A model generated the notes under the pieces. It was not told the origin of the DNA, did not search any database, and worked only from the letters and a program-made list of their open reading frames with translations. Shown here piece by piece: positions 26,801-33,766 of a stretch of DNA of 34,298 bases. A program made the translations under genes and the position numbers. Source of the stretch: HGM04593 sp964458275 (lineage in GTDB: Bacteria > Bacteroidota > Bacteroidia > Bacteroidales > Bacteroidaceae). Location: the NCBI GenBank assembly GCA_964458275.1, contig CAYWIE010000024.1, positions 1 to 34,298 on the forward strand. The letters run 5' to 3'. Position 1 is the first letter of the stretch. Every line of letters begins with the position of its first letter.

Positions 26801-27234
26801 GTACAGCAGAATTCAGTCCTGATGGAAAATACATTATAACAGAAGCCTGTATTTCAAACGGATATGAAAAAGATGCTGTTATAAAATTGTGGGACTCTAA
26901 ATCATTAAAACAAATTGGTGATTCAATTAAAAGAGAACACGAATGGAGTTACATCCAATTCAGTCCTGATTCAAAGTATTTTATTGTAAGCAATCGTGGA
27001 TGTCCATATGTCTATCATACAGAAACAGCAAAGTTGTTACTTAAAGTTTCCGAAACAAACAGCTACAATTTTGCAAAATTCAACAAAGACGTAAAATCTA
27101 TTCTTCTGATAGGGGGAAATAAAATCAAACAAATCGAATTCCCCACCTTGCAAGAACTTTTGGACAAATACAACAAGCTATTCAAAGATTGGCCACTCTC
27201 CGAAGAGGAGCTAATAGAATACAAATTCAAATAA
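23897..27234 (+). CDS. STAND NTPase with TM segment and WD40 repeats, interrupted by a frameshift
   Basis: Likely the sensor partner of the SIR2/TIR protein. The first frame (23897-24811) encodes the nSTAND NTPase: FCGRERATKEL, Walker A GKSGIGKSS at residues 47-55, Walker B with Asp143 in VMVLDQFEELY, and the family text ELSGQEARDIILRP. Similarity then continues in the -1 frame from about 24766 to 27234: FLKSFYDDIIKEL, a membrane helix (AAAIIAIILAIGATFFV, near 25100-25150) and about 14 WD40-like repeats of the form FSPDGKYI...D...LWD, enough for two propellers. Restored length is near 1112 residues. One extra A in the AAA run at 24766-24768 would rejoin the frames as SSFSKAAEGNF. From about 25080 the sequence becomes clearly AT-richer than before. 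Frameshift mutation, assembly error and recoding remain possible. Confidence 0.82.
24761..24769 (+). other. frameshift point in the STAND gene
   Basis: Upstream, frame 2 gives sensible STAND sequence up to about TLDTVSSF; downstream only frame 1 makes sense, beginning KAAEGNFLKS. The shift corresponds to loss of one base, most simply one A of a run at 24766-24768. No canonical X-XXY-YYZ slippery heptamer is in phase here. Confidence 0.75.
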
Positions 27235-27281
27235 CAGATTCTCTGGTTTGCAAAAAGTCAGAGAAGCAGATATCGCATTAT

Positions 27282-27334
27282 AAGAGTTCTCCCTCTTGGC
27301 TATTGAAACGCCAAGAGGGAGAACTCTTTTTTGA
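27282..27334. terminator. bidirectional intrinsic terminator, 19-bp perfect stem
   Basis: AAGAGTTCTCCCTCTTGGC (27282-27300) pairs perfectly with 27310-27328 around a 9-nt loop and is followed by a T run on the plus strand. It separates the STAND gene from the convergent glutamine synthetase gene. Confidence 0.88.
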
Positions 27335-27400
27335 TATGAATAATGCATTATATAGGCATTATCTGTATAAATGCGAATGTATGCAATATAAGAACAATCA

Positions 27401-28903
27401 TCAGCCACAGTGGAAATAGCGCTCAACCAATTTGAGCATCTCCTCCTGATTACCCTCGATTTCGCTGCGCAGGGTCTTGTCGCCGTATGAACGCAGACGC
27501 TTGATGATACCGTCAATCATTGCAGGGCTGAAGACATTGTACTGCTCAAAAACGGCACGCTGACGCTCGATGCAGTCTGCCGAAGCCTCACAGCTGTCGG
27601 GCAGTTGGGCAAGGCTCATCATCTTGTCCTCGTTCTCTTTCTTGTGGATGTTTACATTGACGTAGGTCTTTTCGGCAATTTCGAGAGCATTTTCAATCTC
27701 GAATCCGTGACGGCAGGCAACAGCAAGACCGGCAATGAGCTGATATACATCGGCTGAACCGTCGGGAGAACGCATCTCCACTGTCTGCTTCTGAGTGGTA
27801 TCGTAGTTGCTTTCCGACTCAAGGGGATTGGCTATCTTGCACATGTCGCTCTTAGCTGCCCAGCCGAGAGGAACTCTCACAAGCACCGAGCGGTTTCTGT
27901 CGCCCCAGCAGACATTTGTGGGAGCCTCCTGATGAGGAACGAGACGGAAATATGATGTGGGGTTGGTGTTTCCGAACGCAGTTATGGAGGGAGCAAGCTC
28001 CATCATTCCCGCAATTGCCTTGCGTGCTGTTGCAGAGAGCACTCCGCCATCGAGCATCTGATTGTTGCCATCTTTTACGATGCGCATGTGTATGTGCAGA
28101 CCTGAACCTGCCTTTCCTGCGGTAATCTTCGGTGCAAAGGTTATGTCGTAGCCCATGCGGTAGGCAAGATTGCGGATTATCCATTTTGCAATCATCAGCT
28201 GGTCGGCTGCATCGGTTGCTGCAACGGGCAAGAACTCTATCTCGTTCTGTTCATAGATGAGTCCGTCGATAGAGAAATTTCCTACTTCGGAGTGTCCGTA
28301 CTTTATCTGTCCGCCTGCCTGAGCGATGTATGCCATGCACTGTGTGCGGAACTCGTTGAACTTGGCATAAGGAGCCGACTCGTGATAGCCTTTCTGGTCG
28401 GTTGCGGGGAATGTGCCTTCATCGGGAGCAATTACATAATATTCGAGCTCGCCCATAGCCTCGAACTCCATACCCGTAACTTCGTTGAATGCCTTGCATG
28501 CCTTGCGCAATGTATTTTCGGGAGAGCTTTCAAGCAGTTCGCCGTCCTTGTTGAAATATGAGCATAGCATGGAGAGTGTGGGAATCTCGGCAAAGGGGTC
28601 GAGGAACGCGGTGCTGAAACGGGGCAGCACATAGAGGTCGCTGCTGCCTGCCTCTATGAACGGGAAGAGGCTCGAACCGTCGACGCGCTCACCACATGTG
28701 AGGATAGCGTCGAGGTATGCTGCGTTGTTGATGACAAAGTTCAAGGTCTTCAGGCGTCCGTCTCCTGCGGGATACATGAAATTGACCATTCTGATTCCAT
28801 TCTCTCTGATGTAGCGTACAATGTCGGCTTTTGTAAACTCCTTGTTGGGTTTACCGAGGTAAGCCACCACCCTGTTGGGGTTCATATCCAATTCAAAATT
28901 CAT
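27401..28903 (-). CDS. glnA: glutamine synthetase (GSI-like)
   Basis: Makes glutamine from glutamate, ammonia and ATP. The 500-residue product has the beta-grasp N-domain, the metal-binding GELEYYVI, the glycine-containing segment with HSEVGNFSIDG...NEIEFLP, the ATP-site motif GSGLHIHM, NPTSYFRLVPHQEAPTNVCWGDRNRS and the C-terminal EMRSPDGSADVY. Length and motifs fit a type I-like enzyme rather than the roughly 730-residue GlnN type III. At the place of the E. coli adenylylation motif NLYDLP this protein reads SLAQLP, so the modified Tyr seems absent and control is probably not by adenylylation. Its leader is about 150 nt if the -7-like TATCTTCG at 29064-29057 is used. Confidence 0.94.
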   Translation of the reverse strand: MNFELDMNPNRVVAYLGKPNKEFTKADIVRYIRENGIRMVNFMYPAGDGRLKTLNFVINNAAYLDAILTCGERVDGSSLFPFIEAGSSDLYVLPRFSTAFLDPFAEIPTLSMLCSYFNKDGELLESSPENTLRKACKAFNEVTGMEFEAMGELEYYVIAPDEGTFPATDQKGYHESAPYAKFNEFRTQCMAYIAQAGGQIKYGHSEVGNFSIDGLIYEQNEIEFLPVAATDAADQLMIAKWIIRNLAYRMGYDITFAPKITAGKAGSGLHIHMRIVKDGNNQMLDGGVLSATARKAIAGMMELAPSITAFGNTNPTSYFRLVPHQEAPTNVCWGDRNRSVLVRVPLGWAAKSDMCKIANPLESESNYDTTQKQTVEMRSPDGSADVYQLIAGLAVACRHGFEIENALEIAEKTYVNVNIHKKENEDKMMSLAQLPDSCEASADCIERQRAVFEQYNVFSPAMIDGIIKRLRSYGDKTLRSEIEGNQEEMLKLVERYFHCG

Positions 28904-29056
28904 GGTATTATAATTTTCGTTGTAGTATTTTCGTTAATACAGTCCGCTTTTATCACTCGGTTATAAGGATTCCCGAAAAGCCTGTCAAGGCAAAAACTGA
29001 ACGCACTTCGCGGGTTAATCCTCGCAACCATTACTTACCTATCAGTGTAATTATTG

Positions 29057-29064
29057 CGAAGATA
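29057..29064 (-). promoter_or_regulatory. weak putative glnA promoter, -7 box
   Basis: The minus strand reads TATCTTCG, one base from TAnnTTTG, about 155 nt before the glnA ATG. No clear -33 box. The 242-nt gap 28904-29145 otherwise holds no recognisable gene or known riboswitch. Confidence 0.3.
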
Positions 29065-29145
29065 GTAAAAATTTTGGAAGCTACTTGAATTTTGTTTCAC
29101 AAAATAACGTAAGTTCGATATAAGCAAAATAATTGAGGAAGATAC

Positions 29146-30003
29146 CTAATTCAAAGGTTTGCCCAAACATAGGCGCAGACTGTAGACGTGGCAACTGCAA
29201 CCAGGAGCAAAACTGTGACGTTTCGACACGCGACAGCTACTAGCGCCTAAGTACCAGGCACCACCACGAAGAACGCGATCAGAGCTTCCGCAAGGTCCTA
29301 CCGGATTTGATTGCTCTTTGCTATCATATGCACGCATGCCATCATAGCACCACTCCCAAACATTACCGCTCATATCATAAATCTCCAATTGATTAGCTCT
29401 CTTTGGGTTTTTGTCGACAGGATGAACTTGACCAGAAGAATTAGTTTTATACCACGCTACTTCATCTATATTATCACTTCCCGAATATTTAAGGTCTTCG
29501 CCACAAGCTTTACATCCCCCACGGGCAGCATATTCCCACTCTGCTTCGGTAGGCAAACGGAAGACCATATCCTGAGGACGGGAATTTACTGTCTTCTCAT
29601 TTAACTTCTTTATAAATTCATCGCATTTGTTCCAACTTACATTATTAACCGGATTTTTATCACCGCCAAATTTTCTGAGACTTGGATTGAATCCCATCAA
29701 TGCTTTCCATAACTCTTGAGTAACCGGGAACTCTCCAATATAAAATTCACTCAAAGTAACCTTATGGGCAGGCTTTTCATCTGCATATGCATCGCTCATT
29801 TGTTTAGGAGTTGCACCCATCATAAAAGAACCGCCATCGACTTTTATCATTTTGAACTCAATGTCGTTTACTGTTATTGTTTGGGTAGAGTGTGAATATG
29901 AAGAATTCTGAAAACCGAATTTTTCTTTAATATTTCTCCACTCCTGTTTTATCATCGATATTACAAGCGACAAAGCGATATTTTTTCCCTTGTTCCCTTC
30001 CAT
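29146..30003 (-). CDS. FGE/SUMF1-fold (C-type-lectin-like) protein, candidate DGR target
   Basis: The 285-residue product has no signal peptide. After about 50 residues of unknown type comes the formylglycine-generating-enzyme-like fold: FKMIKVDGGSFMMG, HKVTLSEFYIGEFPVTQELW, NPVNNVSWNKCDEF, RLPTEAEWEYAARGG, DMSGNVWEWCYDG and the end VLRGGAW...CRVSKR...LRL. The Cys pair needed for formylglycine formation is not in place, so enzymatic activity is unlikely. The last 30 codons before LRL show Tyr, Gly, Ser, His, Phe, Cys and Val where ordinary family members carry runs of Asn; almost all these codons end in C or T and can be derived from AAC, AAT or GAT by changing only adenines. That is the pattern left by a diversity-generating retroelement. 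No reverse transcriptase is in the window. Bordered by glnA and a LolC/E-like gene; base composition is AT-richer than both. Confidence 0.85.
   Translation of the reverse strand: MEGNKGKNIALSLVISMIKQEWRNIKEKFGFQNSSYSHSTQTITVNDIEFKMIKVDGGSFMMGATPKQMSDAYADEKPAHKVTLSEFYIGEFPVTQELWKALMGFNPSLRKFGGDKNPVNNVSWNKCDEFIKKLNEKTVNSRPQDMVFRLPTEAEWEYAARGGCKACGEDLKYSGSDNIDEVAWYKTNSSGQVHPVDKNPKRANQLEIYDMSGNVWEWCYDGMRAYDSKEQSNPVGPCGSSDRVLRGGAWYLGASSCRVSKRHSFAPGCSCHVYSLRLCLGKPLN
29165..29256 (-). other. candidate DGR variable region
   Basis: From the Trp codon at 29254-29256 to the LRL end. Codons such as tac, ggc, agc, cac, tgc, gtc (from AAC), agt, ttt (from AAT) and ggt (from GAT) alternate with family-constant ones (gct, tgt, cgc, cgt, cct). 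Only tta does not derive from AAY. The template repeat and reverse transcriptase would have to lie elsewhere in the genome. Confidence 0.6.
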
Positions 30004-30082
30004 ATGTTCAAGTATTTAATTAGATTATAAAATTATGTATCGACATAGATTGCCCGATTCATAAAAATCTATCATTTACGCC

Positions 30083-31321
30083 TTATTCGAAACGTATTGC
30101 CTTAGTCGGTTCTATCCTTGAAATAAGCATAGAGGGCAACACAAGCATTGCTGTGGAGAGCAGAAACATTGCAATGTTCAAGGGCAGAAGCCACCATGTG
30201 AATTCAACCGGTACTCTATCCATATAATACATCTCTGCATCGAGTTTGACAATGCCAAAATAGTGTTGCAACAGACACAGCACTAAGGCTATGGCATTGC
30301 CATACAACATTCCGCGTCCGATGATGAACATTGCGTAATAGAGAAAAACCTTTCTTACCGAGACATCTTTGGCTCCTATAGCCTTAAGCACACCTATAAG
30401 GTTGCTCTTTTCGAGAATAAGTATGAGAAGCCCCGAAATCATTGTGAACCCGGCGACTCCAAGCACAAGCACAAGAATTACCCATACGGTGCCGTCGAGA
30501 ATGTCGAGCCACGCGAAAAGTGCGGGATTCATCTCCTCTACCGTCTGTACATACAGCTTTTCGTAGTTCGAAGACGCCTCTACATCCATCACCGCAGCCA
30601 CCGTATCGCATACCTCGCCAAGATTGTCGTAATCGGCTACAGTAATCTCTATGCCTGTACATTTATCGCTCTCCCAGCCGTTGAGTCGTCGCACTGTGTA
30701 TATATCTGTTATTGCTACCACATTGTCCATCTCCGAAAGGTTGGTCTCGTACAACCCTTTGACCGTGAAACGTCTCGCCTTGACACCCGACTGCACAAAA
30801 TAGACATTCACCTTGTCGCCGGTCTTAATCTTCATTCTGTCGGCGAGCGCCCCGGAGAGAAGAATGGAGCCAGACGATGCTGTGTCGCCGAATTGTGGAA
30901 TTTCACCATCCTTAAGATACTCTGCAAAGAAAGAGAAGTTGTAATCGGCGCCGACACCCTTAAGCATAATGCCGTCAAACTCGTCTCCTACAGCGATAAG
31001 TCCGGGCTTCTGCACATATGTCTGCACATTGTCCACGCCTGGAAGGGCCGCAAGAGCGGCGAGCAGGGAATCTCTTGCCGTAACCGGCGACTCGCCATAC
31101 ATGGTGCCTTCGTAATTGCGCACCTGAATATGCTGCCCGAAACCTACAATTTTCTCTCTTACGCTGTGCTTGAATCCGGTAACAATGCAAACGGAGAGAA
31201 TCATCACCAATATGCCTACGGCAACACCCCACTGCGCAATAAGCACAGCGGGTTTCGATATTCTCTTTGCACCCTTTTGGGAGACAAAGAGACGGCGCGC
31301 AACAAAAAGTTCGAAATTCAT
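30083..31321 (-). CDS. LolC/LolE-like lipoprotein-releasing ABC permease
   Basis: Inner-membrane permease of 412 residues expected to act with a LolD-type ATPase in releasing lipoproteins to the carrier. The N-terminus MNFELFVARRLFVSQ is typical of Bacteroidota LolC/E proteins. A first membrane helix lies near residues 25-50 (GVAVGILVMILSVCIVTGF), a large periplasmic MacB-PCD-like domain at about 55-265, and three FtsX helices at about 275-400, beginning VWVILVLVLGVAGFTMISG and containing the conserved LLILILEKSNLIGVLKAIGA. It is four-helix as expected. No ATPase or carrier gene is adjacent. It is transcribed away from the promoter at 31398-31430. Confidence 0.9.
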   Translation of the reverse strand: MNFELFVARRLFVSQKGAKRISKPAVLIAQWGVAVGILVMILSVCIVTGFKHSVREKIVGFGQHIQVRNYEGTMYGESPVTARDSLLAALAALPGVDNVQTYVQKPGLIAVGDEFDGIMLKGVGADYNFSFFAEYLKDGEIPQFGDTASSGSILLSGALADRMKIKTGDKVNVYFVQSGVKARRFTVKGLYETNLSEMDNVVAITDIYTVRRLNGWESDKCTGIEITVADYDNLGEVCDTVAAVMDVEASSNYEKLYVQTVEEMNPALFAWLDILDGTVWVILVLVLGVAGFTMISGLLILILEKSNLIGVLKAIGAKDVSVRKVFLYYAMFIIGRGMLYGNAIALVLCLLQHYFGIVKLDAEMYYMDRVPVEFTWWLLPLNIAMFLLSTAMLVLPSMLISRIEPTKAIRFE

Positions 31322-31397
31322 CCTCGCTTCAATTAATTCTGCTAATATACATCAAAAGTGTGGCAGAGTAAAATATCTCGCAAAATTTCGGCAAAAA

Positions 31398-31430
31398 TTG
31401 GCAAAATTCATAGAACTGTTGCTATCTTTG
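31398..31430 (+). promoter_or_regulatory. putative promoter, now 240 nt from its gene because of element B
   Basis: TTGG (31398-31401), 21 nt, then TATCTTTG (31423-31430), a good Bacteroidota pair. The repeat element starts 15 bases later and ends 6 bases before the esterase ATG, so the element seems to have landed between promoter and gene. Confidence 0.6.
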
Positions 31431-31444
31431 AGGCAAAAATATAA

Positions 31445-31665
31445 AGGCTGGTTCTATAAAATAGTTAATACAATTGAAGTTGCTCTCACTCGCTATGCAA
31501 TTTGTAAACAAGTTCACATTGCGCTCGTTTAACCGCAACTTTTGAGACGATTTTTGAATTTATTCTGAGTAAAAAATGAACAAGATGCCGGAATAAAACA
31601 AAAAGCGAACGAAATAGAACCCATCCTGCAAAGAATTATAGTTTACTAATTTATAGAACCTACCT
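31445..31665. repeat. 221-bp MITE-like element B with 23-bp terminal inverted repeats
   Basis: The ends 31445-31467 and 31643-31665 are inverted copies matching at 19 of 23 positions, with core GGTTCTATAAA. No credible protein is encoded. The right end, read in reverse, matches element A (3857-3931) at about 65 of 75 positions, and the word CAAAAATC is shared further inside. With the promoter at 31398-31430 it fills the 350-nt gap between the LolC/E-like and esterase genes. It is probably mobilised in trans by a transposase not in the window. Confidence 0.75.
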
Positions 31666-31671
31666 AAAAAT

Positions 31672-32496
31672 ATGAAAATGAAACTTATTTTATCCCTTAC
31701 GCTCTCTTTTTTTGCGCTATTAAGTCTCAATGCCCAACGTATCGATACAGTTAAAATTCATAGTAAGGCTATGGATCGCGACATTTACAACGTCATTGTT
31801 ACTCCCGAACAATACAACGATGCGTATGCCATGCCGGTTGTCTATCTTCTTCACGGACACGGCGACGACCACACAAAATGGGTAAACAAGACACAGCCTA
31901 AACTTCCCCAACTTGCCAATCAGTATGGCATTATTCTTGTTTGTCCAAACGGAGAGCAGTCATGGTATTTCGACAGCTATACAAACCCCAAGAACCAATT
32001 CGAAACGTATGTCAGCAAGGAGCTGGTTGAGTATGTTGACAAGAATTACAAGACTATTCGAAGCCCACATGCCAGAGCTATCACCGGATTCAGCATGGGA
32101 GGACACGGCGCGCTTTGGCTTGCGTTCCGCCATCAGGATGTCTTTGGTGCGTGCGGCAGCTTAAGCGGTGGCGTTGACTTTAGAGCTTTCCCTAACAATT
32201 GGAACATTAAAGACCATTTAGGCGAACAGAAAGACAACAAGAAACGCTGGGACAGCAGCACAGCCTTAAGCCAAATTGACAAAATCAAGCCCGGATTATC
32301 CATTGCTATTGATTGTGGTACAGAAGATTTCTTCTACCCTTGCAATGTGGCTTTGCACGAAGCGCTGTTAGAGAAGAAAATCGCTCATGACTTTACAATC
32401 CGGCCGGGTGGACACAACCACTCTTATTGGCGTAACGCAATTTTATACCAGCTTATTTTCTTTACAGAACATTTCAAACGCAATATAAGCAGGTAA
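31672..32496 (+). CDS. exported alpha/beta-hydrolase, putative esterase family
   Basis: The 274-residue product has a signal peptide (MKMKLILSLTLSFFALLSLNA) and then an esterase-D-like alpha/beta-hydrolase domain. Visible are the oxyanion-side motif LLHGHGDDHTKW, the nucleophile elbow GFSMGGHG with Ser141, the likely acid Asp219 in DCGTEDFF and the likely base His248 in RPGGHNHSYW. Bacteroidota relatives include tributyrin esterases and feruloyl or acetyl-xylan esterases, so the natural substrate is unclear. It acts in the periplasm or outside the cell. It starts only 6 nt after repeat element B. Confidence 0.9.
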   Translation: MKMKLILSLTLSFFALLSLNAQRIDTVKIHSKAMDRDIYNVIVTPEQYNDAYAMPVVYLLHGHGDDHTKWVNKTQPKLPQLANQYGIILVCPNGEQSWYFDSYTNPKNQFETYVSKELVEYVDKNYKTIRSPHARAITGFSMGGHGALWLAFRHQDVFGACGSLSGGVDFRAFPNNWNIKDHLGEQKDNKKRWDSSTALSQIDKIKPGLSIAIDCGTEDFFYPCNVALHEALLEKKIAHDFTIRPGGHNHSYWRNAILYQLIFFTEHFKRNISR

Positions 32497-32522
32497 ATAA
32501 TAACAGTTTCTAAAAATCTTAG

Positions 32523-32530
32523 TAACTTTG
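32523..32530 (+). promoter_or_regulatory. putative DUF4494/yggS promoter, -7 box
   Basis: TAACTTTG matches the -7 consensus, 38 nt before the ATG at 32569. The -33 box is not clear. Confidence 0.45.
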
Positions 32531-32568
32531 CCAAATAGATAATAACCCTAAAAAAACAGATAGAGATT

Positions 32569-33009
32569 ATGTTAGAAAGCTGGTTTGAATGTAAAGTAAC
32601 ATACGAACGCCCCGGAGACAAGGGTGCGAATACCAAAGTAAACGAATCGTACCTGATGAAAGATTTCACATTCACAAGTGTGGAGAAACGTCTCACTCTG
32701 GAGCTTCAGCCCTTTGTTACAGGCGAGTTCAACATCAACGAGATGAAGCGCGTGAAATATGGCGAGATTGTAGACACACAGGACGAGAGCGCCGACAAAT
32801 GGTACAAATGCAAGATTGTACTTGTTACCATCGACGAGTCAAGTGCTAAAGAGAAGAAGACTCCTGTACTGATGCTCGTGAAAGCCGAGAGTGTGCCCGA
32901 CGCAATCACACGTCTGAACATTCACATGAAAACATCTGTCATGGACTATGAACTGACATCAGTCAACAACAGTCCCATTGTGGATATTTTCCAGTACGAA
33001 GCAATTTAA
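32569..33009 (+). CDS. DUF4494 family protein
   Basis: Function unknown. The 146-residue cytoplasmic-looking product matches the DUF4494 family, which is common in Bacteroidota: it opens with SWFECKVTYE, carries NESYLMKDFTFT and EKRLTLELQPFVTGEF, and ends with MDYELTSVNNSPIVDIFQYE. It is beta-rich with no membrane segment or obvious catalytic motif. YggS follows after 8 nt, so the two are co-transcribed; this pairing may point to a common process but does not define one. Confidence 0.88.
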   Translation: MLESWFECKVTYERPGDKGANTKVNESYLMKDFTFTSVEKRLTLELQPFVTGEFNINEMKRVKYGEIVDTQDESADKWYKCKIVLVTIDESSAKEKKTPVLMLVKAESVPDAITRLNIHMKTSVMDYELTSVNNSPIVDIFQYEAI

Positions 33010-33017
33010 CGGCCGTT

Positions 33018-33683
33018 ATGAGCAGCATTACAGAAAGGCTCAATGCAATACGTGCAACTATCCCTAACGGGGTACGTCTGGTTGCAATTTCAAAATACCA
33101 CCCTGCTGAGGCCATCGCAGAGGCATACAATGCCGGACAATTGGATTTTGGCGAGAACAAGGCGCAAGACCTTGCACAGAAGCAACAGATTCTGCCCAAA
33201 GAGATAAGATGGCATTTCACCGGACACCTCCAACGCAACAAAATCAAATACATTGCTCCGTTCATCTACATGATACACAGCGTTGACTCCTATCAACTTC
33301 TGACTGAGATTAACAAGCATGCTGCCAAGGCGGGACGTGTGATACCCTGCCTGTTGCAGATACATATAGCAAAGGAGGAGACAAAATTCGGCTTCACACC
33401 CGAAGAGTGCATTAACATGCTCGAACAGGAGGATTGGAAAGGTCTTGAAAACATAAGAATCAGAGGGCTCATGTGCATGGCAAGCAACACCGACGACGAA
33501 CATCAAGTGGCGGAGGAGTTCAGGAGCGTAAGAAGACTGTTTGACGAGATACGCACAAAATGGTTTGCCGACGACAAGGAGTTTGACACGCTGTCAGCAG
33601 GAATGAGCGGCGACTATCTTTCGGCAATCGCCTGCGGAAGCACCTGTGTACGTGTCGGTTCAAGCATATTCGAAGGTGAATAG
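33018..33683 (+). CDS. YggS-family PLP homeostasis protein
   Basis: Binds pyridoxal phosphate and helps keep PLP, amino-acid and keto-acid pools in balance; no catalytic reaction is established for the family. The 221-residue product is a single alanine-racemase-like barrel. The PLP lysine is Lys27 in VAISKYHP, followed by the hallmark FGENKAQDL, WHFTGHLQRNK, the segment LQIHIAKEETKFGF, GLMCMAS and, near the end, LSAGMSGDYLSAIACGSTCVRVGSSIFE. Length fits the family. The gene ends six bases before a perfect terminator hairpin. Confidence 0.95.
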   Translation: MSSITERLNAIRATIPNGVRLVAISKYHPAEAIAEAYNAGQLDFGENKAQDLAQKQQILPKEIRWHFTGHLQRNKIKYIAPFIYMIHSVDSYQLLTEINKHAAKAGRVIPCLLQIHIAKEETKFGFTPEECINMLEQEDWKGLENIRIRGLMCMASNTDDEHQVAEEFRSVRRLFDEIRTKWFADDKEFDTLSAGMSGDYLSAIACGSTCVRVGSSIFEGE

Positions 33684-33688
33684 AGACC

Positions 33689-33749
33689 AACTATATATAA
33701 AAAGAACGCCGCAATTCTCAAAAGTGCGGCGTTCTTTTTATATATAGTT
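33689..33749. terminator. bidirectional intrinsic terminator, perfect 25-bp stem
   Basis: Arms 33689-33713 and 33725-33749 are perfect inverted copies (core AAAAAGAACGCCGCA) around an 11-nt loop, with A/T runs on the outer part. It sits between the convergent yggS and clpB genes. Confidence 0.92.
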
Positions 33750-33766
33750 GCCAATTGAAAAAATCA

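Noticed and set aside
29146..30003. True formylglycine-generating (sulfatase-maturating) enzyme
   Set aside because: The cysteine pair of the active site is not in place, there is no signal peptide and no sulfatase gene nearby.
31445..31665. CRISPR array or tandem repeat
   Set aside because: Only two inverted ends with unique text between them; no regularly spaced direct repeats anywhere in the window.
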